Source: Lophium mytilinum | Taxonomy: Eukaryota > Ascomycota > Dothideomycetes > Mytilinidiales > Mytilinidiaceae | NCBI GenBank assembly: GCA_010093605.1 | Contig: MU004187.1 | Span: 1,310,018-1,374,017 of the forward strand | DNA: 64,000 nucleotides | Direction of reading: 5' to 3' | Part shown: piece after piece, positions 1-10,460 of the stretch | How positions within the stretch are numbered: position 1 is the stretch's first letter | Layout: every line of letters starts with the position of its first letter | Position numbers and translations under genes: made by a program | Notes under the pieces: model-generated | Told to the model about the DNA's origin: nothing | Databases searched by the model: none | What the model saw: only the letters and a program-made list of their open reading frames with translations

Positions 1-1
1 G

Positions 2-1636
2 ATGATCAACAGTATTCTGGCCACCGACATGGGGCTCCATTTCAAGTACATGACTGATCTTGGACATGTACAAGAGAAGCTGGCTCATAATGCTGGGGGC
101 ATGGATGGATGGAGCCCTAAAATTCAGGAAGAGTACAAGGACTTGACTTGTGGGTTGCTTATCAAGTGTGCGGATATCAGCAATGTCGTGAGTACTTTCT
201 ATTCAAACTGGTGGTGCAGATGACTTACAGTATGCCAGGCAAGGAAGTTCAACGTTGCGGCTCGCTGGGCAAGTGTTCTTACGGATGAGTTCAGCAACCA
301 AGGCACTATGGAGCAGGAACTCGACATGCCGTCCTGCCTCTTTGGTGGACCACCTGTACTTAACAACCTCACCAAGATGGCCGAGTCCTAGATCGGCTTT
401 ATGAACATCTTCGCTCGGCCGCTGTTCGAAGCTGTCGCTGACATCCTACCAGCAATGCAATTCAGTGTTGATGAGATTCTCGCCAACAAAGCCATATGGG
501 AGGCCAAGATTGAAGAAGAGAAGGAGAGGTTGAGAAGAAAGCCTACTATAAATTTGGGGCTTATGGCGCCTGGGTATGTCACAGATCCGACACCGAGCCC
601 GTTTTCGGGAGGGCCAGTGAAATCCTATCTACACTCAGACTCGTTACCTGCGGCAAGAATCGACGCCACTCAAAGAATGGCCCTGTCTGATGACTCGAAT
701 AGACGCTCATCGAGCGGCTCACATACACAATATGCAACTCCCCCGTCTGGACCAGAAAGAGGCTCTCGGCGTTCTTCGGCCGCCGGAATTCCGAGCCCCC
801 TCCATTTGAGCTCTGCTGAAAATCAAAGCCATTCTAGGCGTGGGAGTGGCGATGCGAGTGTGACCGCGATACTAGTCACCCAGACGCCAACACCCCCTGG
901 AATTGAGAAACCAAAAGATGCTCCTTCTGGAACTCCTGCTCGCTCTGCGTCCCCAGCTAAGCGTGTCAACACCAAAACAAAGAAGTCGCCCCCAAAGTCA
1001 ACAAACAAGTCGAGCAACGATGGTGAGAAGGAAGGCGCGCGACCAGTCACAGCACCATCGTCGTCGCGTCGCAGCCAGGGTAAGAAAAAGAACCTGAGCT
1101 CATACCCGCCCTACACTTCATCAAGACCTCTAGCCATAGGCCCTGACTTTGATTCAGCAACGAACGTCTTCCCCATCAGTAAATCACCATCCCAGCGACA
1201 CTCGGAACTCGACTTAAGTCATGGGCATAATGGGAATCTGGACGGCTCTCGGGTGCGCGATTGGGATTCAAGCAAGCTCACTGACGACAGCTCGATCTCA
1301 CGACACGACGGGGAGGGCGACATGAGCTGGTGGCGACAAATGAGCACCCGGCGACGTCCTCGGGACGTAAAGCTGTCAAACGAGGAACCCCTGAGCCCGA
1401 ACAAGGAAATCTACCTCGCACCCTCCACGTCAAACACAAACTCTGGTTACTCAGCTTCTTCGACAAGTCCCACGCAAGATCGAAACAAAACCCCGAAATG
1501 GAGTCGAATATTCAGACGAAAAACCAAGACTCCAAGTGACAAGGGTAGGGAGTACGCTAGCGCTCCTGACAGCACCTTGACGCTAACTGTTCCGCCAACG
1601 AGCAATCCTAATGGTGGATCCAGCAACATACACTGA
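2..1636 (+). CDS. PDE2: 3',5'-cyclic-nucleotide phosphodiesterase, C-terminal part, with in-frame TAG
   Basis: This is the 3' part of a class I cyclic-nucleotide phosphodiesterase, which hydrolyses cAMP/cGMP and so damps PKA signalling. Exon <2-187 joins 239-1636 across a 51-nt GT-AG intron (188-238). The joined frame reads KCADISNVARKFNVAARWA, with the metal-site Asp of the CADxSN motif, then LDMPSCLFGGPP and MAESxIGFMNIFARPLFE. The codon between MAES and IGF, where the family has its invariant nucleotide-binding Gln, is TAG (389-391). CAG to TAG needs one C-to-T change. The frame then stays open for 414 codons with plausible family sequence (FSVDEILANKAIWEAKIEEE) and a long Ser/Pro/Lys-rich tail, so the lesion looks recent, or is recoded, or is a sequence error. 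A 36-nt GT-AG excision (356-391) would keep frame but remove conserved residues and is shorter than typical introns. The 5' part lies outside the window. Confidence 0.85.
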
Positions 1637-3097
1637 AACTGCTGCAAGCGAATTGGATATCTCCCCCTTCGGTTACACCACCGTTATTTCCGGTGCTAAA
1701 ACGGAAAGTCTAGATCAATTGAGTAGGCCTGCGAGTCGAGACCTGGCGCTGTTACTGATATTCGCAATGCTCCTGGAGCGGCTGAGGATGTTTTCACGCT
1801 CGAATCACAGAGGAGAGGTGTCCTCCGCCGTGTTCGCAAAGATTAGACGAAATGCGACTATACAGCTCGGACGACCGTACTCGAAGTATTTGGCGCAGAA
1901 TTACGAGAATTTGTATTTTTGGTTTTCAAAAGGCGTATTATGGTTTTGGAGCGCTTCAAGTTTGGTCTGGATCAGCATCGCACCCGCCGGATGTTGCTTG
2001 CAAATCGCTCTCGTTTCTTCTTCAAGTCTCTGGCATATCCTTGTCAGGCATAGGGTTCTTCGTTTCTACGACCTCGTTGCATTTTCGAGCGTTTTCTCTT
2101 CTTTTGGAGACCTTAGGGTTGGCACGAATTTTCCTGGGAGCTTCCGGACTGGCTGCACATGAGGGAGCACGGTGACGCAGACCAGACGCATATGCACACG
2201 CAAACGGAAACGCATTTCCTACGGTGGCTTTTGGGTCTGTTTTCCTTGGTTGGTGGGCTGGCGTGCGTGCTGTTGCTCTTTGGACCAAAAGGGTGGCTCT
2301 TTTAGCATGGTGTATCCTTGGGAGTTTGTGCTTTTTTAGGGCTGTACTCTGTACGCGAGCTCCATGCCGTTGATATATAGCACTTGGCCAGTTTGTGTCG
2401 ATCACTCTAGGACGAAATGGGAGAAGAGGAGACTGTACAGCAGGAACTCATTAGAGGGAAGTGTGCATAGGAATTGGTAGATTCTGGAACCTGAAAGTCT
2501 TCGCTCCTCCTCCCTGACATAGGGACTCAATACGAGTGCACAATGTGCTATCCTGTGATCAGGCAGTGCGATGAGCATTCTACCATAGCTTCCCTAATCA
2601 CTAGACATTGATGATTACCAAGGCCTGCCATCTTGTCCAATGCTCATTGTAAGATACGGACGCAGCGTATTCCGAAAGAACCACATCTCACGAACACTGC
2701 CGTCCCTCGTCCTCCCCAACAAGAAAATCTTAGAAATCTCACAACTCGCATGCACACTCCTCGCCTATAAATCTAGCGCCCGACATGTCGGCATTTGAGT
2801 CAGCAATCTCGGCTCGGGAAAGCCCTCCGCCGACGACACTCCCCAACGACCTCTCTTTTGTCATCGCAGAGCTCCACTTTGAAAGCCCTCGAAAAGGTCA
2901 CCTGAAGCCACGCTGGGTCGTGAGCCCGGCCCGACGCCGCTCGTCGTGAACATGCTCCTCAGTCTCTCCATATGAAGGTCCACCGCGTCTTCACGCCCCT
3001 CCTGCAGCGTTTCAATCGCCGCGCCAAACCGTTAAGCCCTTCGCGCCGCTTCCCCACCACTACCACCACAATCCACGCCCATACCCATACCCTCACC
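1637..3097. other. intergenic region with no supported gene
   Basis: About 1.46 kb between the phosphodiesterase stop and the preferred start of the HHE gene. Open frames here are short and resemble no family I know. A pyrimidine-rich stretch near 2690-2760 and the C-rich DNA around 3000-3097 fit a promoter and 5' leader for the downstream gene. No tRNA-like fold or repeat was noticed. Confidence 0.5.
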
Positions 3098-3664
3098 ATG
3101 TCCGCCCCTTCCTCCCCCGCTGCGCAGCCCACAGACGATATCCCCGCGGCCGCCGCCGCCGCCCCTCCATTGCCCGCGCTCTCCGCCGCCGACTTCCGCA
3201 CCTACAACCGCATGGCCGTCAAAATGGACTACTACCACGACCACTTCCGCGCCACCTGGAACACGCTCCACGGCGCCTGCACCTCCAACAAACGACCCGC
3301 AGGGATGTCAATCCGGCAATTCATCGCCACCGGATTGGAGTTCTGCTCGATGCTCGAAATGCACCACGGGATCGAGGAGGCGCACATCTTCCCCGTGCTG
3401 GCGCGGAAGATGCCGCGTTTCCGTGACACTACGGAACTGCTGGGGCAGCACCGGGAGATCCATGAGGGGCTGGAGCGGCTGCAGGGGTATTTGGAGGGGT
3501 GTCAGCGGGGGGAGAGGGAGTTGCGGTTGGGCGAGATGAAGGGGGTGTTGGATGGGTTTGGGGGGGTGTTGTGGGCGCATTTGGAGGAGGAGGTGAGGGA
3601 GTTGGGGGCGGAGAATATGAGGAGGTTTTGGTCGAGGGAGGAGATGGGGGGGATGCCGTTTTAG
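3098..3664 (+). CDS. hemerythrin-like HHE cation-binding protein
   Basis: A 188-residue protein with the His/Glu pattern of the hemerythrin/HHE four-helix bundle, which binds a di-iron centre and, in various relatives, O2, NO or iron. The ligand candidates are H47 and H49 in YYHDHF, H89/H90 with E93/E94 and H96 in MHHGIEEAHIFP, H118 and H122 in GQHREIHEGL, and H161 with E165 in WAHLEEEV. The first 30 residues are Ala/Pro-rich and probably disordered. I chose the ATG at 3098 because its context (CACCATGTC) is good. An in-frame ATG at 2972 would add 42 residues of Arg/Pro/Thr-rich sequence and cannot be excluded. The last third of the gene is very G-rich on this strand. The function is inferred from the family only. 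Confidence 0.82.
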   Translation: MSAPSSPAAQPTDDIPAAAAAAPPLPALSAADFRTYNRMAVKMDYYHDHFRATWNTLHGACTSNKRPAGMSIRQFIATGLEFCSMLEMHHGIEEAHIFPVLARKMPRFRDTTELLGQHREIHEGLERLQGYLEGCQRGERELRLGEMKGVLDGFGGVLWAHLEEEVRELGAENMRRFWSREEMGGMPF

Positions 3665-3781
3665 GGGGGTTATGCTGGGTTTTGGGTATAGAGCACGGGG
3701 ATGTAGGTTTATACACTTTTTTGAATACTAGGTTCGAACTCTTTTCCGGGTTTTTGGGTGGTGTATTGAGCCACCTCGAAC

Positions 3782-4040
3782 GGCGGTAAGGTGGACTGGT
3801 CAGACGCTTTTGGACGGGGCCTCATTCATGCTGTCGAGAACTGTGCAATTCATCGAGATGCAGATGATGCGTCAGGGCACTTCAGACAGTGGCAATCAAC
3901 GTGCACAAACGGCGATACGATAGACTAGTCAGAAACTTTCGGATGCGCTCTAATTTATGATGTCTAGAACTGTACATCTCATCGAGTTTCAAATGATGCG
4001 CCAGGGCACTTCAGACAGTGGCTCCAAACGTGCACAAACT
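3782..4040. repeat. imperfect tandem duplication, two ~129-bp units
   Basis: Unit 1 (3782-3910) and unit 2 (3911-4040) align almost without gaps from GGCGRTAMG to GTGCACAAAC. I estimate roughly 75-80% identity by eye. The 3' third is nearly perfect, sharing CAGGGCACTTCAGACAGTGG. Differences include several G/A and C/T changes as well as transversions. No open frame spans it. It lies between the HHE gene and the 3' end of the J-domain gene. Confidence 0.8.
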
Positions 4041-4363
4041 TAGAGCCAGACACCCAATTCATGGTGGAGCAAGTAGGTTATATGATTTTCTCATTTTTTT
4101 AAGTTTTTAGTCTTAGTCGACAGCCAATGGGTATAATCCGCCGCCTTGATGCCCGTTTATCCAGTTCCTTTGTCGCTACGCAGAGATAAGAACAAAACCA
4201 AAATGCAACTCAATCAATGAATAAACAAACAGAAACAGAAACAGAAAGAGTTGCTATATGAGCCAGTCTACCACACTCCTCTTGAGTGTTGCACTCGCCC
4301 TAAAGAGAAATGCTCACCACGATCTCGACCTCGTAGAGAAAACTCTCCCTCCGCCTTCCGGCT

Positions 4364-7300
4364 TCAAAACTTCCACAAGAACGATCCGACGATGTAGCCA
4401 ACAACACCAACGATGACGACTCCAGTGGGGTTGTTACAGCAGACGTCGTAGAGCGTTGGTGTTGCCAAAGACGCAGTACCTTCATCCTTCGAAGACCCCG
4501 TCTTAGCTTCCTCGAGGTGTAACTTGAGGCGCCGCGTAGTCTTTTCCGCCATGTCGTTAGTCGAGGATTCATTTGATGCACGCGTTGGCTCGAACAAGGC
4601 CATACGAGTGTCCGACTGACGCGGAGGCTGGGTGTTTGCGTGGAATAATGTTGGAGACACACTGTGGAGACCATGGCATCGTGTGTGCCCATTCGCGAAC
4701 GATTCCATACCCTTCCTGCCATCAGCTGAGGGCTTCTGGTCGAGGGTGATGCGACTATCAACGCGAGTTCGGGGCCCTGGGGAAGCGGACAGCCTGCGCT
4801 GTGGATATCGCGTTGCCTGTGCCGATGCTTTTGCCGACGCCGCAATTCTAGCGATTGTCTCCTGGCCTCCGCAAATGCTCGATAGGTTCAACTCAGATTG
4901 AACTTGAATTCCGGGCTGTGAATACGATGTCGTGAGATAGCGTTTCATTCCTGCTAGCTGAATGAGTCTTATGGCAAGACCATCCATCTCAGGTACGATA
5001 GTGTCAACGTTTGCAGGCCTTGATATTAAGGTAGGGGCTCCCTCGAGCAACTTCGGAGAAGCCGATGGCGATACGCCTTCTGCAAGGATATCGAAAGCCT
5101 CTTTCAACTGTACGAACTTGGTCGTAAAATGCTCTGGTTGACTAGCATTCTTGTCAGGATGGAGATTGAGAGCGCACCTCAAGTACGCTCTCCGAGTGTC
5201 TCGGTGAGTAGCGTCAGGGGAGACACCGAGGATTTTGGAAGCCTCGACTTGCTTCAAAGATGGTGGCTGAACTTCAGCTTGCATCAAAACTTTGGACGTA
5301 GTAGGAGAGGGCTGCTCCTCTAGCTCATCCTCGACTCCCTTTTCAATTGCAGTCAAAGCAGACGGAGTGTCAAAAATCCACCCTTCCTCGTCGTCGTCGT
5401 CTAACTCTGACCATAGCTGCCCGGGGGAAAGAGAGGACAATGCAAACATATCCGGAGTTATGGAGCCTTGGCGTGAATATGGATGAGGAGACCCCGGCCT
5501 CAGGACTTCTTCGTGATCTGTCGCTAACTCGTTCGCGCACAGGAAGCTGATGGCCCTAAGTTTGGATTGGTGGTCTGTGATCTTTGGAGGCAGCTCGATG
5601 GCCCCGTCTGATGAGTCTTCTGTCGTAAGAACGTTGTGTAAGGACGAGCCAAACCGGACACTGAAATTCTTCCTCCCGAGCCGGTTCTCATGGTACTTGG
5701 ATTGCGTCCACTCATTGACACGATGATTGCTTGAGATACCGTCCTGGCGGCCCCAAAACCATGAAATAGTCGATTTCTGCTCTCTGACGTCGACGGGTTC
5801 GGTTTGGCCAACTTCTTCCTCATCGATAGCCATTACCACATCTTCGGAAATTTCCTCAGCAATGACCTCATCCTCGTTCCACCACTCCTCCTCATCCCAT
5901 CCATCCTCTCCCTCTTCCTCTTCTAGCTCATCATCTTCAGGACCTCCCTCATGTACGGATCCCTCGTCATCATCTTGTTCCGGCACGACTCGTAGTGGCC
6001 GATGAGCTGCCTTTAAGATATATGCGGGCAGTTCGTCCTCAAAGGACGGGCGAGCGATTGTCGCGTGCGGGGCGTTCCACGCTCTGTACGCCCCCAAAGT
6101 TGGTTCGATCTCTGGAAAGACCTCCCACTGGCAGGTTGTGTAACAAAACTTCAAGGTCCGCCCTCGTGCTTCCCATAGGTAGATGGCAGCGTCCATAAGT
6201 CCTTTGGAAGTATCTGGGTACGTAAACAAAGTCTTGGGGCGTTCACCCATGGCGTGGCGAATCAAGGTTCGCTCACGGCGCTTGTAGAGTGACTCTCGAA
6301 ATTCTGCCATCGACTTTTCGGTATCATGCGCCGCGGTGGGGTCGGTGTTGCAAGAGTGATCAGTTGGTGTTTTCAGAATATCCTCATTAGAGGTCTCGGA
6401 CACGCTCTGTTCGGCACCGACCTGATTTTCGTCTCTTATATCAGAATCCCACGCGCCGTACTCCTCAGAGACGTTTTGATCACTCTCAAAACCAATCTGT
6501 TCAGTATTGATAAGATTGTCACTAATAACACCTTTGCAACTGTTGGCGATAGTCTCCAAGTCGATTCCAACGGCTCCATCTTCTTTCAAAGGGGAACGGT
6601 GAATATAGGCGACCTCGTCGTCGGCAGTGGCACTATTGACCGCCGACATCTCCCCCAAGACGGCCTGGGTATCGAATGGAATAAGCAAATGTTCTGGTGA
6701 ATGAACGAAATCCGGCGTATCCTTAACTTGATTTGCACATGGAGATTCCAAGCTCAGGGGCTGCGTCGAATCAATGGGAGCAACGAGCAAGTCATTGATG
6801 AAAAACATCTCCTTTGAAGTGGTCTCTGGAGGGCAGGCTGAGTCCGGGCTACTCGAGTATACGATGTGCTTGGTGCGCTGCGTTGATACCGGCTGCAGCT
6901 GTGCACATGGCTGGTGAACCGTGGTACTGTCTTTCGGCAAACGCACCCTAGGTTCAGCATGAACATCCAAGTCATCGTCTCGGAGATGTTCCTTCGACAC
7001 GATCTCGAGATTTTCGACAATAAGGTGTTGTTGGTCCGTTGGTAGATACACGACTGGCATCATTGTTGATTTGGAAGTCATAACGTCCGTAGGTGAATAT
7101 AGCAAGTTGTTGATAGAAAAGTCACCTTTCGAGGTAACTTCCGGGGCTTTCGGAGAGCAAAGGACATGTGAATACCGATTGCGACGATTCTCCGATGCAT
7201 GTGTGCGTGCGTACGGCAAACGAACCGTCGGGGTGACCGTATGGAAGAGAGACGCAGCGTCATCGAGCTGTTCGAAGGCAAGGTGTTGTTGATCCGTCGG

Positions 7301-7927
7301 GGTGACCGTATGGAGGAGAGACGCGGCGTCATCGAGCTGTTCGAATGCAAGGCGTTGTTGATCCGTCGGCAGGTGCACGACTGGTCTCATCGTTGATTTG
7401 GAAGTCATGATGTCCGCAGCTGAGTATAGCACATTATTGATAGAAAAGTCTCCTTTTGAGGTAGCTGCCGGGGCCTTCGGAGAGCTTAGGGTACGTGAAT
7501 GCCAGTCGCGATGCTTCTTTACACGCGTACGCCTGGACGGCAAGCGAACTGTCGGGGTAGCCGTATCGAAGACAGAGGCGACGTCAAAGGGGGCTGCAGA
7601 AGTGCTTTCCGTAGCCTCATCGTAGCCGACTCCGTCCTCGTTATGGAAACCCGCCACGGAGTGATAGTCCGTATTGAGGCTTGGTTCATCAAATGTGTCG
7701 CAAGTAGACGATGCTGGAGAAGTCGGGGGAGTCGAAGCCTCGCTCAAAGATGAGGTCGGCGAAGTATAATTCGAAGACATCGAGAGGTGGCCTACAGTTG
7801 GCGTTGCAGACGGGTCGCGAGATGGCATCAGGGCGCTCAGGTATAGTCCAAATTCCGCCTCCGAGAGGGATGATGTGACACCGGTAGGTGCGCGGCGCTC
7901 GAAGCTGGGAAGCCTAATAGGAAGCAT
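4364..7927 (-). CDS. large J-domain protein with a C-terminal membrane anchor
   Basis: A single-exon frame of 1187 residues. A J domain lies near residues 895-955 (EASKILGVSPDATHRDTRRA ... LNLHPDKNASQ), with the HPD tripeptide at 923-925 that stimulates Hsp70 ATPase. The last ~20 residues (GVVIVGVVGYIVGSFLWKF) form one hydrophobic segment ending in a short basic/aromatic tail, as in tail-anchored proteins, so the J domain probably faces the cytosol on an organelle membrane. The middle (about residues 640-700) is strongly acidic. The N-terminal third is Ser/Thr/Pro-rich and holds repeats around SKGDFSINNxLYS and PTDQQHLAFEQLDDAASL. Recognisable chaperone sequence is confined to the J domain. 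I do not recognise a named orthologue. Single-exon status and the ATG at 7925-7927 are clear from the frame. Confidence 0.85.
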   Translation of the reverse strand: MLPIRLPSFERRAPTGVTSSLSEAEFGLYLSALMPSRDPSATPTVGHLSMSSNYTSPTSSLSEASTPPTSPASSTCDTFDEPSLNTDYHSVAGFHNEDGVGYDEATESTSAAPFDVASVFDTATPTVRLPSRRTRVKKHRDWHSRTLSSPKAPAATSKGDFSINNVLYSAADIMTSKSTMRPVVHLPTDQQRLAFEQLDDAASLLHTVTPTDQQHLAFEQLDDAASLFHTVTPTVRLPYARTHASENRRNRYSHVLCSPKAPEVTSKGDFSINNLLYSPTDVMTSKSTMMPVVYLPTDQQHLIVENLEIVSKEHLRDDDLDVHAEPRVRLPKDSTTVHQPCAQLQPVSTQRTKHIVYSSSPDSACPPETTSKEMFFINDLLVAPIDSTQPLSLESPCANQVKDTPDFVHSPEHLLIPFDTQAVLGEMSAVNSATADDEVAYIHRSPLKEDGAVGIDLETIANSCKGVISDNLINTEQIGFESDQNVSEEYGAWDSDIRDENQVGAEQSVSETSNEDILKTPTDHSCNTDPTAAHDTEKSMAEFRESLYKRRERTLIRHAMGERPKTLFTYPDTSKGLMDAAIYLWEARGRTLKFCYTTCQWEVFPEIEPTLGAYRAWNAPHATIARPSFEDELPAYILKAAHRPLRVVPEQDDDEGSVHEGGPEDDELEEEEGEDGWDEEEWWNEDEVIAEEISEDVVMAIDEEEVGQTEPVDVREQKSTISWFWGRQDGISSNHRVNEWTQSKYHENRLGRKNFSVRFGSSLHNVLTTEDSSDGAIELPPKITDHQSKLRAISFLCANELATDHEEVLRPGSPHPYSRQGSITPDMFALSSLSPGQLWSELDDDDEEGWIFDTPSALTAIEKGVEDELEEQPSPTTSKVLMQAEVQPPSLKQVEASKILGVSPDATHRDTRRAYLRCALNLHPDKNASQPEHFTTKFVQLKEAFDILAEGVSPSASPKLLEGAPTLISRPANVDTIVPEMDGLAIRLIQLAGMKRYLTTSYSQPGIQVQSELNLSSICGGQETIARIAASAKASAQATRYPQRRLSASPGPRTRVDSRITLDQKPSADGRKGMESFANGHTRCHGLHSVSPTLFHANTQPPRQSDTRMALFEPTRASNESSTNDMAEKTTRRLKLHLEEAKTGSSKDEGTASLATPTLYDVCCNNPTGVVIVGVVGYIVGSFLWKF
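7032..7570 (-). repeat. internal coding repeats of the J-domain gene
   Basis: Two diverged copies of a unit of about 90 codons lie at roughly 7032-7295 and 7360-7570. Both encode TVRLP, SPKAP, TSKGDFSINN, LYS, MTSKSTM and LPTDQQ. A third, more degenerate copy (VRLPKDSTT ... TTSKEMFFINDLL) lies at lower coordinates. Between the copies sits a nearly exact 69-bp tandem duplication (7227-7295 and 7296-7364), encoding two copies of a 23-residue PTDQQHLAFEQLDDAASL block. Unit length is a multiple of three, so copy number can change without breaking the frame. Confidence 0.85.
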
Positions 7928-9402
7928 CTTGAGCTTTTCAGGTACACAGGCTGCTGGCGGTGTTGTAACGGTTGAGTAGGATGAGTGGTTGGAGTGAAGG
8001 TTTTGCGAGTTGGTGGTGGTGTGTGTTGTGTGAAAGGAAGGTTATGTGTCCGGAGGTGCTGACGCTAGGGATTTATACTGTGTATGAAATCACAGCTGCA
8101 GTTTACTGCCGATGACGTGGTCCCAATTTAAGTTCAATGTCATTCACCATTAGAGGTATCTCCTCGACCGTTTCGATGCACAGAGTCGATAAACCTCGAG
8201 CAACCCGCTCAGATTTTGGTGTCCTGATAGTAGAGACTGTATCGAATTCTCGAGAATCTAGGAAGATTCCCTCATCAAAATGTGGCAGAGTTCGCATAGT
8301 CTATACTGATGGGAAAAATACTTGCATTTCCAGTCCCTAATCGCCAGCAGGCGCCTTTCTCCGTGTACAATGCCGTCGAAAAGCGGGAACTAGCAGTGAA
8401 TCATGCCTTGGCCGATAAACAATAATCAATACTTTGTGGTTAACACTGTGTAGAGACCAGGCATCTACATGAGTGGTTGCTATACGAGGTGCGCTCGAGA
8501 CCTAGCCCCCACAGATGAAGACGCTTCAAGAACTAGGCACGGAGTCTTCGAGAGCTCCATGCAAGAGAAAAGAGGAAAATGCAAAGATGTGATGTCTCAA
8601 AGAGCACGAAAGGAAAGAGAGACCACTGAAGGTATTTCTATGTTATGAGTGGCGTTTCAAAAGGGAAGTGCATCATATCTTATTGCGCGTGTTGAGATAT
8701 CCTTCCCTGCTTGTCCCAGGTCCAACGAGCATAAGCATTCGAGCTAATCGTCGGTAGGGGCTCTAGCTTTTACTTTTACTTGCCACGATTCTTACATGTA
8801 GCAATAATTGCCCAGGTACTAGGCCCCTGAAGAGGATCCGATTTAATAATATCTTTCTGAAGAGCTATGAAGCCTGTGCTATAGGTCGGCTATCAGGAGG
8901 CGTACATACTCTAGTGCGCTACGATATCATGTTCTATTCGACACAACTACGTAAACCGACATATTAAGCAATACAGAGGGCTAGGACTACAGATATAAGA
9001 ATGTGTTGATACCTGTAGACAGACGGCGGCGATATCCCGAGGCCAGAAAGTGGAGGACAGCACTCGGACTTTCTCCTGATACGGGATCCGTTGCTGAAGT
9101 TACTGTACCGGGAAGAGGCCGAGTTTCGAAGATCCACATTGTGTTTGAATCCCATTGTATACCTACGTTAGTGTATTCCAACATTGATGTCGCAAAGAAA
9201 GGAAAGGAAGACGTGAGGTCTATGCCAAGCTTCGACTTACTCGAAAGTGGAAGCCGAGAATCGGCCCATGACTCGAGGCAAAGGATCAAAGCAAAGGCGC
9301 GCATCATGTCAGCCATCTCCACTACCTCCGCTCAGTTACAGCTTTATATCCTTAGCGCAGCAGTTGATGGCATAAAGGCCCGCTTCCTCGTTCCTTCAGC
9401 TT
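7928..9402. other. intergenic region with no supported gene
   Basis: About 1.5 kb that must hold the J-domain gene promoter (minus strand, near 7928-8100) and the promoter of the dehydrogenase (plus strand, near 9300-9400). Open frames up to about 110 codons occur on both strands but show no recognisable domain. I see no repeat or RNA gene. Confidence 0.5.
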
Positions 9403-10460
9403 ATGAATTCTATTCTCGAGATCAAAAACTTCGCCCGCAACTCTTACCGTTTCGCGCGTACGGCCAGGGCTGTTTCACCCCGCACTCCACTCTCCGCCTT
9501 CAATCAAGGAGCTTTCAGACGCACAATGGCCTCCGCAGTGGCTAAGCGCCTTGAGGGCAAGACCATCCTTGTCACAGGCGCTTCGTCGGGCATTGGAAAG
9601 AGTACCGCCCTAGAATTTGCCCGGACTTCGCCCAAGAATCTTAAGCTGATCCTCACCGCAAGGAGGATCGACACGCTGAAAGAGCTTGCTGCAGAAATCG
9701 CAAAAGAGGTAGGAGATGGTGTCAAAGTTCTGCCTGTGAAACTAGACATCAGCAAACCTGAAGAGGTGCGCGGCTTTGTTGGACGATTGCCAGAGGAGTT
9801 CAAGGACATTGACGTTCTGGTGAACAACGCGTAAGACGAAGATTTCTAGCCACCCAGGCTTCTTTGGGGGAACCAGATGCTAATAAATACTCCGTTTCAG
9901 AGGTCTAGTTAAGGGCGTAGCCCAAGCACCAGCCATCGCCGAAGAAGACATCAATGTCATGTTCGCAACCAACGTCACCGGTCTTATAAACATGACACAA
10001 GAAGTCCTTACTGTTTTCAAAGCACGTGCAGACGGGGGCAAAGGGGACATTGTCAACATTGGAAGCATTGCTGGCCGTGAGCCGTATCAGGGTGGAAGTA
10101 TCTACTGCGCAACCAAGGCCGCTGTGCGGAGTTTCACTGACGCGCTGAGGCGAGAGCTCATCGCTACTCGGATCAGGATCATTGAAATTGACCCTGGGCA
10201 AGTTGAGACGGAGTTTAGTGTGGTCAGATTCAATGGAGACAAGTCCAAGGCAGACGCAGTCTATGCAGGATGCGAGCCACTGACACCGGAAGATATTGCA
10301 GAGGTCGTTGTGTTTGCCGTTGGGAGGAGAGAGAACGTGGTTATCGCTGATACTTTGATCTTTCCCAGTCATCAAGTAAGTGGTTTGTTTCCTCAATCTG
10401 GGATATCAACTAACAAATGGAAAGGCCGCAGCAACTGTGGTGCATAAAAGATCGACATAG
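9403..10460 (+). CDS. short-chain dehydrogenase/reductase, YMR226C/serine-dehydrogenase type
   Basis: Three exons (9403-9830, 9901-10375, 10425-10460) give 312 residues. Both introns are GT-AG, and the second (49 nt) has a CTAAC branch site. The classical SDR signature is complete: TGASSGIG cofactor loop at residues 58-65, NNAG across the first splice junction, catalytic S198 and YxxxK (Y211, K215). The C-terminal VIADTLIFPSHQ stretch resembles the NADP-dependent 3-hydroxy-acid/serine dehydrogenase subgroup. Two starts are possible: ATG 9403, whose 41-residue Arg/Ser-rich acid-poor leader resembles a mitochondrial presequence, and ATG 9526 (ACAATGGCC), which has the better context and gives the usual cytosolic length. 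The exact substrate cannot be told. Confidence 0.88.

Noticed and set aside
356-391. 36-nt intron that would remove the phosphodiesterase stop
   Set aside because: It keeps frame and has GT-AG ends, but it is shorter than typical introns and would delete conserved residues (NLTKMAES). Kept only as an alternative in the finding.
2022-2405. 127-codon minus-strand frame downstream of the phosphodiesterase
   Set aside because: Composition is basic and patternless, no domain, no splice context, and it lies in a likely 3' region.
3719-3740. GGTTCGAAC word resembling a tRNA B box
   Set aside because: No matching A box, acceptor stem or cloverleaf can be drawn around it.
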